Assembly (NCBI GenBank): GCA_017308135.1 | Contig: JAFKFM010000010.1 | Location: 110,296-174,295 of the forward strand | Direction of reading: 5' to 3' | Origin: Alphaproteobacteria bacterium | GTDB lineage: Bacteria > Pseudomonadota > Alphaproteobacteria > CACIAM-22H2 | DNA: 64,000 nt | In this document: in pieces, positions 16,759 to 25,687 of the stretch | Layout of the letters: each line of letters begins with the position of its first letter | How positions within the stretch are numbered: position 1 is the first letter of the stretch | Notes under the pieces: generated by a model | The model's input: only the letters and a program-made list of their open reading frames with translations | Database searches by the model: none | Told to the model about the DNA's origin: nothing | Position numbers and translations under genes: made by a program

Positions 16759-17763
16759 ATGGGCAATCGCAGCGCGGATTTCATCGAACAGCCTCAGGTT
16801 TCGTCCGATGGCGCCGTCTCTCGTCGCGACGTTCTCGCGGGGGGTGTCGCCCTCTCGGCCCTCGGTCTTTCGGTCGCCCTGACCCCCATCTTGCCGGCCT
16901 CGGCCGGTGCAGCCACGCAAGGAGAGCAGATCATGAGCACCGTCACCGTCGCCGAAGGCGTCGAGATTTTCTACAAGGATTGGGGTCCGCGCGACGCCCA
17001 AGCCATCGTGTTCCATCACGGCTGGCCGCTGTCGGCCGACGATTGGGACAACCAGATGATGTACTTCCTGGGGCAAGGGTTCCGGGTGATCGCGCATGAT
17101 CGCCGCGGCCATGGCCGGTCGACCCAGACCTGGACGGGCAACGAGATGGAAACCTACGCCGCCGATGTCGCGGCGATGACCGATAAGCTGGATCTGCGCG
17201 GTGCCATTCACGTCGGCCATTCGACCGGCGGCGGCGAAGTCGTGCGCTACGTCGCCCGCGCCAAACCCGGCCGCGTGTCAAAGGCGGTCATCATCGGCGC
17301 CGTGCCGCCGGTGATGGTCAAGTCGGCCAAGCTGCCGACCGGCATTCCGCTGGAGGTTTTCGACGGCTTCCGCGCCGCCTTGATCGCGAACCGCGCGCAG
17401 TTCTACTACGACGTGCCCGCCGGTCCGTTCTACGGCTACAACCGGCCCGGCGCCAAGATCTCGCAAGGCGTGATCGACAATTGGTGGCGGCAGGGAATGA
17501 TGGGCGGCGCCAAGGCGCATTACGACTGCATCAAGGCCTTCTCGGAGACCGATTTCACGGAGGACCTGAAGGCGATCGACGTGCCGGTTCTGGTCATGCA
17601 CGGCGACGACGACCAGATCGTGCCTTACCAGAACTCGGCGCCGCTGTCGGCCAAGCTGCTCAAGAAGGGCACGCTTAAGACCTACAAGGGCTTCGATCAC
17701 GGGATGTGCGCGACGCATCCCGACGTGATCAACGCCGATCTGCTCGCGTTCTTCCGCGGCTGA
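16759..17763 (+). CDS. Exported alpha/beta hydrolase (non-heme chloroperoxidase-like)
   Basis: This 334-aa protein starts at 16759 with CCGGAGGA 7 bp upstream; a longer frame from 16645 lacks such a site. A twin-arginine signal is visible (SRRDVLAGG followed by a hydrophobic run to about residue 51). The hydrolase fold follows: HHGWPLSADDWD, HDRRGHGRS, nucleophile elbow GHSTGGGE, acid in MHGDDDQIVP and catalytic His in GFDHGMC. This pattern matches cofactor-free haloperoxidases/esterases, which can also perform perhydrolysis. Export through Tat is unusual for this family and suggests a periplasmic role. It leads the unit with an SDR, a catalase and an isochorismatase-like protein. Confidence 0.88.
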   Translation: MGNRSADFIEQPQVSSDGAVSRRDVLAGGVALSALGLSVALTPILPASAGAATQGEQIMSTVTVAEGVEIFYKDWGPRDAQAIVFHHGWPLSADDWDNQMMYFLGQGFRVIAHDRRGHGRSTQTWTGNEMETYAADVAAMTDKLDLRGAIHVGHSTGGGEVVRYVARAKPGRVSKAVIIGAVPPVMVKSAKLPTGIPLEVFDGFRAALIANRAQFYYDVPAGPFYGYNRPGAKISQGVIDNWWRQGMMGGAKAHYDCIKAFSETDFTEDLKAIDVPVLVMHGDDDQIVPYQNSAPLSAKLLKKGTLKTYKGFDHGMCATHPDVINADLLAFFRG

Positions 17764-17770
17764 CGACGCA

Positions 17771-17808
17771 AGCGCCGGGTCCGGCAAGCGACCCGGCGCT
17801 TCTTTCTT
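17771..17808 (+). terminator. Rho-independent terminator after the alpha/beta-hydrolase gene
   Basis: A perfect 11-bp stem AGCGCCGGGTC / GACCCGGCGCT (17771-17781, 17790-17800) with an 8-nt loop is followed by TCTTTCTTCT. It probably separates the hydrolase transcript from the SDR-catalase pair. Confidence 0.8.
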
Positions 17809-17838
17809 CTCGCAATTTTCGAAAGACGGGAGTCCGCC

Positions 17839-18666
17839 ATGAACGGATCAGACTTCGCGAAAGGAACCGCCGTCGTCACCGGCGCATCGTCCGGTATCGG
17901 CGCGATCTACGCCGATCGGCTGGCGCGTCGCGGCTACGATGTCGTGCTCGTCGCCCGCGACAAGGCGCGCCTCGAGGCGCTCGCCGAGCGATTGCAACGC
18001 GCACATGCCATCGCCGCGACGCCGTGGCGTGCGGACCTGGACGCGCCAGATGAAATCGACGCGCTCGCCGAAAGGCTACGCACCGATCGCGACATCGCAA
18101 TGCTGGTGAATTGCGCCGGGCTCGGACCGTCCGGCAAAGTTCTCGACGTGGATCCTCGCGCGCTCGACCGTCTCGTCCGGCTCAACGTCGACGCCTTGCA
18201 TACGCTGTCCGTCGTGGCCGCCGGATCCTTCGCGTCGCGTCGGCGCGGCGCCATCGTCAACATCGCGTCGGTCGTGGCGTTGATGCAGGAACGGTTCAAC
18301 GCGAGCTATGTCGGCGCCAAGGCGTTCGTGCTCGGGTTTTCGCAAGCTCTGGCGGCCGAAGTCGAGCCGCAGGGCGTGCGTGTCCAAGCCGTTCTGCCGG
18401 GTTTCACCCGCACCGAGCTTTTCGGCCGTGCGGGCGTCGATATCGGCGTCATCCCGGTCTCGATGATGATGGACGCCGGCGAGATGGTCGACGCAGCACT
18501 CGCCGGGTTCGATCTCGGCGAGACGGTGACGATCCCGTCGCTCGACGCGCGCAATCTCTGGGACGAGCTCGAGCGCGCGCGTCAGGCTCTGACCCCGCAT
18601 CTTTCCAAAGATCGCGCCGCCGCGCGCTACGGCGCGCATGCCCTCGAACGGGAGATCGCCCGATGA
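17839..18666 (+). CDS. Short-chain dehydrogenase/reductase (DltE-like)
   Basis: The 275-aa protein has TGASSGIG (14-21), VNCAGLG, a serine in NIASVV and the active-site YVGAK. Such SDRs (COG0300 group) reduce or oxidise unknown carbonyl/hydroxyl substrates with NADP(H). A GGGAG sequence precedes the start. The stop overlaps the catalase ATG (18663-18666), so the two are coupled. A link between this reductase and peroxide defence, such as detoxifying reactive carbonyls, is possible but not shown. Confidence 0.88.
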   Translation: MNGSDFAKGTAVVTGASSGIGAIYADRLARRGYDVVLVARDKARLEALAERLQRAHAIAATPWRADLDAPDEIDALAERLRTDRDIAMLVNCAGLGPSGKVLDVDPRALDRLVRLNVDALHTLSVVAAGSFASRRRGAIVNIASVVALMQERFNASYVGAKAFVLGFSQALAAEVEPQGVRVQAVLPGFTRTELFGRAGVDIGVIPVSMMMDAGEMVDAALAGFDLGETVTIPSLDARNLWDELERARQALTPHLSKDRAAARYGAHALEREIAR

Positions 18667-20102
18667 GAAAGCCGCCTTTGACCCACGCGGCCGGTGCGCC
18701 GGTCGCCGACAATCTGAATATCCGGACCTCGGGCAAGCGTGGCCCCGCCTTGCTCGAAGATGTCTGGCTGATCGAGAAGCTGGCGCATTTCGATCGCGAG
18801 GTCATTCCCGAAAGGCGGATGCATGCGAAGGGATCCGGCGCCTACGGAACGTTCACGGTAACGAACGACATCACGCGCTACACGCGCGCGAAAATTTTCG
18901 CGGCCGTGGGCAAGAAAACGCCGGTCTTCGTGCGCTTTTCCACCGTGGCGGGCGAGCGCGGGGCCGCCGACGCCGAGCGCGACATCCGCGGCTTCGCGGT
19001 GAAGTTCTATACCGAGGAAGGCAACTGGGACATCGTCGGCAACAACACGCCGGTGTTCTTCTTCCGCGATCCGCTGCGTTTCCCCGATCTGAACCACGCG
19101 GTTAAACGCGACCCGCGCACCGGAATGCGCAGCGCGCGCAATAACTGGGATTTCTGGACGCTGCTGCCCGAGGCGCTGCACCAAGTCACAATCGTTATGT
19201 CCGATCGCGGCATCCCGCGCAGCTATCGGCATATGCACGGCTTCGGCAGCCACACCTTCAGCATGGTGAACGAAGCCGGCGCTCGCGTCTGGGTCAAATT
19301 CCATTTCCGCAGCAAGCAAGGGATCGAGAATCTGACCGACGCCCAATCCGCCGCGGCGATCGGCAGCGACAGGGAGACGCATCAGCGCGATTTGTTCGAA
19401 AGCATCGAGGCGTGCGATTTTCCGCGCTGGACGCTGGCGATCCAGGTGATGAGCGAGGCCCAAGCGCGATCGCATCGTCACGATCCCTTCGATCTGACGA
19501 AGGTATGGCCGCACGCCGAGTTTCCGCTGATCGAAGTCGGCGAACTCGAGCTGAACCGGAATCCCGAGAACGTGTTCGCCGAGGTGGAACAGGCGGCTTT
19601 CTCGCCCGCGAATATCGTGCCGGGGATCGGTTTCTCGCCCGATCGGATGTTGCAAGCGCGGCTGTTTTCCTACGGCGACGCGCAGCGCTATCGCCTGGGG
19701 GTGAACTTCAACCAGATCCCGGTCAATGCGCCGAAATGCCCGTTCCATTCGTTCCATCGCGACGGGGCGATGCGCGTCGACGGCAATCTCGGCGCCACGA
19801 CGCCGTATTTCCCGAACAGCAGCGACGAATGGTGCGACACGCCATCGGCCAAGGAACCCAAGCTCGCCCTCGACGGCTATGCCGATCATTACGATCATCG
19901 CGTCGCCGATGATCATTGGGAGCAGCCGGGAAATCTGTTCCGGTCGATGACGCCAACGCAGCGCCAGGCGCTTTTCGACAACACCGCGCGCTCGCTCGGC
20001 GGGGCAAGCAAGGATATCCAGCGCCGCCACATTGCGAACTGCACCGAGGCCGACCCCGAATACGGTGCAGGCGTCGCTAAGGCGTTGGGTATCGACGGAT
20101 AA
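18663..20102 (+). CDS. Monofunctional heme catalase (small-subunit clade)
   Basis: The 479-aa length and sequence match clade-3 catalases. Active-site residues are present: distal His54 in [12 protein letters not shown], Asn127 in [14 protein letters not shown], and proximal heme ligand Tyr337 in [19 protein letters not shown]-binding-type residues and the FNQIPVN segment are also seen. It lacks a signal peptide and the C-terminal flavodoxin-like domain of large catalases. It converts hydrogen peroxide to water and oxygen in the cytoplasm. Its ATG overlaps the upstream SDR stop. Its neighbours suggest it is part of an oxidative or organic-peroxide response unit. Confidence 0.96.
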   Translation: MRKPPLTHAAGAPVADNLNIRTSGKRGPALLEDVWLIEKLAHFDREVIPERRMHAKGSGAYGTFTVTNDITRYTRAKIFAAVGKKTPVFVRFSTVAGERGAADAERDIRGFAVKFYTEEGNWDIVGNNTPVFFFRDPLRFPDLNHAVKRDPRTGMRSARNNWDFWTLLPEALHQVTIVMSDRGIPRSYRHMHGFGSHTFSMVNEAGARVWVKFHFRSKQGIENLTDAQSAAAIGSDRETHQRDLFESIEACDFPRWTLAIQVMSEAQARSHRHDPFDLTKVWPHAEFPLIEVGELELNRNPENVFAEVEQAAFSPANIVPGIGFSPDRMLQARLFSYGDAQRYRLGVNFNQIPVNAPKCPFHSFHRDGAMRVDGNLGATTPYFPNSSDEWCDTPSAKEPKLALDGYADHYDHRVADDHWEQPGNLFRSMTPTQRQALFDNTARSLGGASKDIQRRHIANCTEADPEYGAGVAKALGIDG

Positions 20103-20185
20103 CGCGACACCGCCGTTGTGTTGTGCCGTTTCGCGCCGAACACGCAATCAACTTCGTCAAACCCTCCTGAAAGAAAGGCATCACC

Positions 20186-20938
20186 ATGTTGAAGAAGTTC
20201 CTCGTCCTCGCTGCCGCAGTCGCCGCGATCGCCATGCCCTTGAAAGCGGCGGACGCTCAAGGGCCCGCACGGCCGTCGCAATCCAGCGTTTTGCCGTCGG
20301 GCGGCGGTGCTGCATTGTTGGATCCGTCGGATGCCGTCTTCCTGCTGCTCGATCATCAGACGGGGCTGTTTCAAACCGTCAAGGACATCGGCATCGCCGA
20401 GTTGCGCGCGAACACGGCTTTGCTCGCCCGTATCGCGACATTGTTGAAGATCCCCGTCATCACGACGGCGTCGGAGCCCAATGGACCGAACGGTCCCTTG
20501 ATGCCGGAGATTCATCAATTGGCGCCGCACGCCGTGTACGTCCCCCGAAAGGGCGAGGTCAACGCATGGGACAATGACGACTTCGTGAATGCCGTGCGCG
20601 CAACCGGCCGAAAGACGTTGATCATGGCCGGCGTTTGGACGAGCGTTTGCGTCATGTTCCCGGCGCTCGACGCGAAAGCGGCGGGCTTCAAAGTCTATAC
20701 GGTGATGGACGCATCGGGCGATCCCAGCGAAATGGCATCGCGCATCACCCTCGCGCGGATCGCGCAAGCGGGCGTGATTCCGGTATCGGCGAACGCCGTC
20801 CTCTCGGAAATGCATCGCACCTGGAATCGTCCGGAAGCCGCCGAACTGGCGAAGCTTTACGGCTTGGCGGCGCCGAACTATGCCGCCGTCGCCGAAAGCT
20901 ACGCCACCGCGCGCGAGGTCGAGAAGCGGTCGCGGTAG
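20186..20938 (+). CDS. Exported isochorismatase-like cysteine hydrolase
   Basis: The 250-aa protein carries a signal peptide (KKFLVLAAAVAAIAMPLKAADA) and a complete isochorismatase-fold catalytic triad: Asp56 in LLLDHQTGLF, Lys122 in VPRKGEVNAW and Cys155 in GVWTSVCV, with the non-prolyl cis-peptide region before the cysteine. The family includes nicotinamidase, N-carbamoyl hydrolases and ureidoacrylate hydrolase. Predicted periplasmic location makes isochorismate an unlikely substrate. It follows the catalase gene by 83 bp and has an AAGAAAGG sequence near the start. Confidence 0.88.
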   Translation: MLKKFLVLAAAVAAIAMPLKAADAQGPARPSQSSVLPSGGGAALLDPSDAVFLLLDHQTGLFQTVKDIGIAELRANTALLARIATLLKIPVITTASEPNGPNGPLMPEIHQLAPHAVYVPRKGEVNAWDNDDFVNAVRATGRKTLIMAGVWTSVCVMFPALDAKAAGFKVYTVMDASGDPSEMASRITLARIAQAGVIPVSANAVLSEMHRTWNRPEAAELAKLYGLAAPNYAAVAESYATAREVEKRSR

Positions 20939-21104
20939 ACCGACGTCTGTTGTGGCTTGCGGTGCTCCGCACTGAATTGACGCCGCTTGCCGCTACGGTC
21001 GCCGCCGATTGTCACAGGATGATCCACTATTCGGATCGACGACGTTCGGCGGCGATCCAATGCGAATAATCCAACAACGCATCACGCCTTTCGATATGGG
21101 CGAA

Positions 21105-21238
21105 CTCATTTTCACAAAAGGCATACAAAATGCCTCGATCATTTGGAAACTAACATTGATATAGAATGATTTTATGCGGTCAGGGGGACTGGGTTCGCGG
21201 CGATGCCCCTCAGGATTCGAATCCCGCCGCGCCGACCA
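21105..21238 (+). repeat. Dispersed tRNA-3'-end-like element, copy C
   Basis: Occupies the 356-bp gap (20939-21294) between convergent units; nothing else is seen in the first 160 bp of that gap. The leader (TTTTCACAAAAGGC, CATTTGGAAA, CATTGATATAGAATG) is close to copy B. The hairpin GCGGC-GAT-GCCCC (21197-21209) carries one mismatch. The 3' end GGATTCGAATCCCGCCGCGCCGACCA includes a terminal CCA. About 40 nt from here onward are almost identical to copy E. Confidence 0.75.
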
Positions 21239-21255
21239 TCACGATGAGAGACGAA

Positions 21256-21288
21256 GAAGCCCGCCCTGGGAGACCAGCGGCGGGCTTC
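21256..21288. terminator. Hairpin with GAGA loop; terminator of the SDR-ended operon
   Basis: GAAGCCCGCC / GGCGGGCTTC (21256-21265, 21279-21288) is a perfect 10-bp stem enclosing CTGG-GAGA-CCAG. On the minus strand it lies directly after the SDR stop and is followed by CTTCTTCGTCTC. The same module follows copy B, and a degenerate form follows copy E. Confidence 0.7.
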
Positions 21289-21294
21289 GACGCT

Positions 21295-22041
21295 TTAGTA
21301 AGTCGCGCGGCCGCCCGATAGGTCGAACACGGCGCCGGTGGTGAAGCTGTTCTGCTTCGTGACGAGCCACACGATCATCTCGGCGGATTCGTCGATTTCC
21401 AGGAAGCGCCCGCGCGGGATCTTCGACAGCATGTAGTCGATATGCGTCTGCTGCATCTGGTCGAAAATGCGCGTACGCGCGGCGGCGGGCGTCACGCAGT
21501 TGACCGCGATATCCAGCCCGGCGAGTTCCTTGCCGAGCGACTTCGTCAGGCCGATCACGCCCGCTTTCGACGCCGAATAGGCCGAGGCGTTGGGATTGCC
21601 TTCCTTGCCCGCGATCGACGCGATATTGACGATGCGGCCGTATTTGCGCGCCTGCATGCCCGGCACGACCGCCTTGTTGACGTAGAACGTGCCGAGTAGA
21701 TTGATCTGCACGATCTTGGCGAATTCCTCGACCGGATAATCGGCGACGGTGGCGTTCATGCCGGCGATGCCGGCCGAGTTGACGAGGATGTCAACGCCAC
21801 CGAGCTGCTTCTCGGTCTCGGCAAGGGCCGCTTGGACCGAGCCCCAATCCGAAATATCGGCCTTCACCGCGATGGCACCGCCGCCGATCGCGGCGGCGTG
21901 TTCGCCGGCGAGCTTCGTATCGAGGTCCCACAGCGCGACTTTGGCGCCGTTCGCGGCGAGCAGCTTCGCCACGGCCCCGCCGATCCCCTGCGCGCCGCCC
22001 GTGACGATCGCAACCTTGCCGCCGACGTCATACTTGTTCAT
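21295..22041 (-). CDS. SDR-family dehydrogenase of the deoxy-sugar locus
   Basis: This 248-aa SDR has TGGAQGIG near residues 15-22, NSAGIAGMN, the catalytic Ser in NIASIAG, YSASK and INCVTPAA-like segments. In non-phosphorylative rhamnose/fucose pathways, SDRs serve either as L-rhamnose/L-fucose 1-dehydrogenase or as the dehydrogenase acting on 2-keto-3-deoxy-rhamnonate; the gene order does not decide between the two. It is the last gene of the eight-gene leftward operon that begins with the binding protein at 29785. A GGGGGAAA sequence precedes the ATG. Confidence 0.88.
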   Translation of the reverse strand: MNKYDVGGKVAIVTGGAQGIGGAVAKLLAANGAKVALWDLDTKLAGEHAAAIGGGAIAVKADISDWGSVQAALAETEKQLGGVDILVNSAGIAGMNATVADYPVEEFAKIVQINLLGTFYVNKAVVPGMQARKYGRIVNIASIAGKEGNPNASAYSASKAGVIGLTKSLGKELAGLDIAVNCVTPAAARTRIFDQMQQTHIDYMLSKIPRGRFLEIDESAEMIVWLVTKQNSFTTGAVFDLSGGRATY

Positions 22042-22067
22042 TCGTCATTTCCCCCGAATTTATAAGT

Positions 22068-22907
22068 TCAGCGCGCCTGAAGAAGGCGCTCCATTGCCGG
22101 TCCCAAAATGATGTCGATCGACGCGTCGAGCAGGCCGCAATGGCGGCGCACCATGTCGAGCGTCTGTTTGTAAGTCATGTGCCGGCGCGACACCGGCCAA
22201 TCCGAGCCCCAGAGCAGGCGCCACGCGCCGAAATGCTCGTGCAGCACGCGCACGATGCCGGTGAGCCCTTGATAGGGATAATCCATATCGGGCGAAGCGA
22301 CATTGCCGAAGCCCGAGATCTTGATATGTACGTTCGGGAACTGCGCCGTCGCGAGCACGAGTGCCATCGCGTTCTGCGTCGCCGCGCTGCGCGGCCCCAG
22401 ATGGGCGAGGTGATGGCACAGAATATCGAGCTTCGGGAACGCTTCGGCCAACGCGGCGACGGCCGGCATTTGGGCGGGCATCACCGACAGGCTGGCGATT
22501 AGCTTGCGTGCCTGGGCTTCCGCGAAGAAACGCCGTCCCTCGGCCGAGGCGAGAAAAGTCCCGTCGTCGTCCTCGGCCGGATAATAGGTGAAGCCTTTCA
22601 GCGCGTGCTTCTCCGCCGCCGCCGCGAGGCGGTCGGCGGCGCCGGCGGTTCGATACTGCTTCGTCCAGCGGGAATCGATATCGAAGAACGGGACGAAGCG
22701 GCCGGGATGCGCGGACGCGACGCGCGCGACATAGCCGTTGGAATCCGGATTGTCGCCGATGGCCGCCGCGATCAGCACGGCTTTCGACACGCCGTTCTGA
22801 TCCATCTCGAACAGCAATTGCTCGGCGCGCGCGCGGGTTTCGGAATCGGGCACCGGCGGTTGATAGGGCCAGCGTTCCCAAACATGGCAATGCGCGTCGA
22901 CGATCAT
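22068..22907 (-). CDS. Amidohydrolase-2 family protein, likely sugar lactonase (COG3618-like)
   Basis: The 279-aa TIM-barrel protein starts MIVDAHCHVWE, has DILCHHLAHLG in the middle and ends with the family-typical LLWGSDWPVSRR and aspartate. This group includes L-rhamnono- and L-fucono-lactonases as well as decarboxylases. The start at 22907 was chosen over a longer frame because MIVDAHCH is the canonical opening and its ATG overlaps the upstream ATPase stop by 4 bp. It probably hydrolyses the aldonolactone made from the imported deoxy sugar (inferred from the neighbouring rhamnonate-dehydratase-like enzyme). Confidence 0.82.
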   Translation of the reverse strand: MIVDAHCHVWERWPYQPPVPDSETRARAEQLLFEMDQNGVSKAVLIAAAIGDNPDSNGYVARVASAHPGRFVPFFDIDSRWTKQYRTAGAADRLAAAAEKHALKGFTYYPAEDDDGTFLASAEGRRFFAEAQARKLIASLSVMPAQMPAVAALAEAFPKLDILCHHLAHLGPRSAATQNAMALVLATAQFPNVHIKISGFGNVASPDMDYPYQGLTGIVRVLHEHFGAWRLLWGSDWPVSRRHMTYKQTLDMVRRHCGLLDASIDIILGPAMERLLQAR

Positions 22908-23893
22908 GCGCGCACCAGCGGCCGGATGCAGCGCACGAGGCGCCCGTCGTCGAGAGCCGCGAGCGGCGGCTCGGCCTTCGTGCATTCGGCCGTCGCATGC
23001 GGGCAACGCGGCGCGAAGGCGCAACCGGTCGCGGGAAAGCCCGTGCCCCGTTCTTCGGTATCGACGTCGTCGAGATTCCACGGCACGTCGGGATCGGGCG
23101 AGGGGATGGCGTCGATCAATGCGCGCGTATAGGGATGGCGCGGCGCACCGATCACGCTTTGCGTGTCGCCGCTTTCGACGATCGAACCCGCATAAAGCAC
23201 GACGACCCGGTCGGCGACCTGATAGGCGGTCGTCAGATCGTGGGTGACGTAAACGAGGGAAATGCCGGCCTCATCCTTCAGCCGCAGTAACGTTTGCAGG
23301 ATGGTCGAGCGCAACGAAGCGTCGACCATCGATACGGGCTCGTCCGCCAGAATGATATGCGGGTCGAGCAGCAAAGCGCGCGCGATCATGATGCGCTGAC
23401 GCTGGCCGCCGGAAAGTTGATGCGGGTATTTTCCCAGCGTTTCGCCGGGGCGTAAGCCCACCGTTTCCAGCGCCTTCTCGATCTTCGCGCGCGCTTGGGC
23501 CGCGTCGCTCACGATGCCGAACACCGATAGCGGGGTGAACAGCGCGTGATCGATCTTGTAGAAGGGATTGAACGCTTCGAACGGATCCTGGAAAACGGCC
23601 TGGACTTCGCGCCGGAACGTTTTGCGCTGCTCGGCGTTCATATGCGCGACGTCGACGCCGCGATAGGAAACGCTGCCGGCGGTGGGCGAACGGAAGCCGA
23701 GCAGAAGATGCGTCAGCGTCGTCTTGCCGCTGCCGCTTTCGCCCACGACCGCGACGATGCCGGGCTTGTCGCCGCCGATGGCGAGCGACGCGTCCTTCAG
23801 CGCCGTTTTCGAATTGCGGCCGCCGAAGCCCGAATGGAACACGACGCTCGCGGCATTCGCTTCCAGGCGGCCGTCTTTACGCTGCGCGTTCAT
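22904..23893 (-). CDS. Dpp/Opp-type ABC transporter ATPase (DppF-like)
   Basis: The 329-aa ATPase has Walker A GESGSGKTT, signature LSGGQRQR, Walker B ILADEPVSMVD and switch YVTHDL. The C-terminal oligopeptide-transporter extension contains cysteines (CAFAPRCPHATAEC), a DppD/DppF feature that binds an Fe-S cluster in several homologues. It is coupled by 4-bp overlaps to the paralogous ATPase upstream and the lactonase-like gene downstream. It drives the importer made of the two permeases at 24840-26692. Confidence 0.94.
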   Translation of the reverse strand: MNAQRKDGRLEANAASVVFHSGFGGRNSKTALKDASLAIGGDKPGIVAVVGESGSGKTTLTHLLLGFRSPTAGSVSYRGVDVAHMNAEQRKTFRREVQAVFQDPFEAFNPFYKIDHALFTPLSVFGIVSDAAQARAKIEKALETVGLRPGETLGKYPHQLSGGQRQRIMIARALLLDPHIILADEPVSMVDASLRSTILQTLLRLKDEAGISLVYVTHDLTTAYQVADRVVVLYAGSIVESGDTQSVIGAPRHPYTRALIDAIPSPDPDVPWNLDDVDTEERGTGFPATGCAFAPRCPHATAECTKAEPPLAALDDGRLVRCIRPLVRA

Positions 23894-24843
23894 GCGGCCT
23901 CCGTGAAGTGGCAGGCGGCTTCGTGCGCGGCGCCGACTTCGCGCAAGGCGGGCGCTTCGATACGGCAGCGTTCTTGCGCCGCCGGGCAGCGCGTTTGGAA
24001 CGGGCAGCCCGGCGGCCGGTCGGTCAAGGATGGCGGCACGCCGGGAATGCCCTGGAAAGCGCGCTTCTCGGTCAGCGACGGCAAGGCGCCGATCAGCATT
24101 TTCGTATAGGGATGTTTGGGGGCCGCGAAGACCGACCGGACCGGTCCGGTCTCGACCAAGCGACCCGCATACATCACGCCGATCCGATCGACGAAATGCG
24201 CCATCAGCGCCATATCGTGGCCGATCAGAATGATCGCCGCGCCGATTTCCTGCTGCACGCGGCCCAACGTCGCCAGAACCTGCTTCTGTACGACGACGTC
24301 GAGCGCGGAGGTCGGCTCGTCCGCCAGGATCACGGCGGGGGTCAGCGCGATCGCCAGCGCGATGCACACGCGCTGCTTCATCCCGCCCGACAATTCGTGG
24401 GGGAAGCGGTTGGCGACATGGGCCGGCAAGCCCACGCGCGCCAGCAGCTTGGCGATGCGCGCGGCGTCGGATTTCTGCGCGTGCGCCGCGAACAGATCGG
24501 CGAATTGCGCGCCGATGGTTAGCACGGGGTTGAGCGAGCTCATCGCCCCTTGCGGCACCAGCGACATGCGCGCGAAGCGCGTGCGGCGCAGCTCCTCGGT
24601 CGACAGCGCCAGTATGTCGCGTCCGTCGAGGCGCATGTGTTGCGCGGTGATCTCGCCCGGCGGGCGGATCATACGCATCAAGGCAAGCACGGTCGTCGAT
24701 TTTCCCGAGCCGCTTTCGCCGACCAGACCGAAGCGTTCGCGCGGCATCAGATTGAAGCCGATGCTGTCCACCGCAAAGGCGGGGCCTTTGGGCGTGCGAT
24801 AGCGGACCGAGAGATTCTCGATCTCGAGGATCGGCGCGCTCAT
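23890..24843 (-). CDS. Dpp/Opp-type ABC transporter ATPase (DppD-like)
   Basis: The 317-aa ATPase has Walker A GESGSGKST, a Q-loop, signature LSGGMKQR, Walker B ILADEPTSALD, switch LIGHDMALM and the C-terminal cysteine motif (CPFQTRCPAAQERC). The start at 24843 lies 4 bp inside the upstream permease gene (ATGA overlap); a much longer frame upstream is only a shadow of that permease. It forms the nucleotide-binding heterodimer with the DppF-like protein. Confidence 0.94.
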   Translation of the reverse strand: MSAPILEIENLSVRYRTPKGPAFAVDSIGFNLMPRERFGLVGESGSGKSTTVLALMRMIRPPGEITAQHMRLDGRDILALSTEELRRTRFARMSLVPQGAMSSLNPVLTIGAQFADLFAAHAQKSDAARIAKLLARVGLPAHVANRFPHELSGGMKQRVCIALAIALTPAVILADEPTSALDVVVQKQVLATLGRVQQEIGAAIILIGHDMALMAHFVDRIGVMYAGRLVETGPVRSVFAAPKHPYTKMLIGALPSLTEKRAFQGIPGVPPSLTDRPPGCPFQTRCPAAQERCRIEAPALREVGAAHEAACHFTEAA

Positions 24844-25685
24844 AGCCCACCCAATCGCTTGTTGGCGACCCGGTCCATGCCGGCGGAGGTCAGCAGCAAG
24901 CCGACGAAGATCAACGCCAGCGCGAAGATCGGCGGGCCCCACCACCACCACATGCCGCGAATGATGGCGCCGTAGAACTGCGCCCAGAAGATCGTCATGC
25001 CGAGCGTGAGTTCGGTCTGGGGCCCGAGACCCAACGCTTCCAGCCCGATTGTCGCCAGCATCGCCTGGCCGACGGCGATCACGAAGCTCGCCGCGATATA
25101 GGGCAGAAGGTTGGGCAGAACTTCGATGAAGACGAGGCGCAAGCCGCCGAGCCCGCTGAGCCGCGCCACCTGCACATAGCCGCGTTCGCGTACCGACATC
25201 GTTTGCGCGCGGATCGCGCGTGCCGCCACCATCCACGACAGGCCTGCGACGATCACCGCCATCAGATCGACGGTCATCGAGCGCACATTGGCCGCGACGA
25301 GGACGAGGATCGCAACGCTGGGAATCGTCATCATCACGTCCGAAGCGGTGCGGATCGCCGCGTCGATCCAGCCGCCCATGAAGCCCGCGATCAGTCCCAG
25401 CGTCACGCCGACGGTGAGGCTGATGAGGCCGGCGACCAGACCGATCTTCAGCGTTTGCGGCGTGGCGAGCGCCATCACGGTGAAAACGTCGCGGCCTTGC
25501 GCGTCGGTGCCGAACCAATGCATCGCGGAAGGCGGGCGGCGCGGGGCGACCGCGCCGACTTGGGCGAGGGTTTGATCGACAAGCATCGGCATCAGCAACG
25601 CGGCCAGCGCCAGCAATCCCAGGATCGCGAGCCCGGCGGCGAGCGGCACGTTGCCGCGGAACAACTTGGCGAAGTCCGGCCCCAT
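24840..25685 (-). CDS. Dpp/Opp-type ABC transporter permease (DppC-like)
   Basis: This 281-aa permease begins with a polar N-terminus, a membrane helix (LAAGLAILGLLALAALLMP) and the DppC-typical MHWFGTDAQGRDVFTVM motif, which precedes the transport domain. The EAA-like loop is near YVQVARLSGLGG. It is 2 bp from the DppB-like gene and overlaps the ATPase gene by 4 bp. Confidence 0.94.
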   Translation of the reverse strand: MGPDFAKLFRGNVPLAAGLAILGLLALAALLMPMLVDQTLAQVGAVAPRRPPSAMHWFGTDAQGRDVFTVMALATPQTLKIGLVAGLISLTVGVTLGLIAGFMGGWIDAAIRTASDVMMTIPSVAILVLVAANVRSMTVDLMAVIVAGLSWMVAARAIRAQTMSVRERGYVQVARLSGLGGLRLVFIEVLPNLLPYIAASFVIAVGQAMLATIGLEALGLGPQTELTLGMTIFWAQFYGAIIRGMWWWWGPPIFALALIFVGLLLTSAGMDRVANKRLGGL

Positions 25686-25687
25686 CG

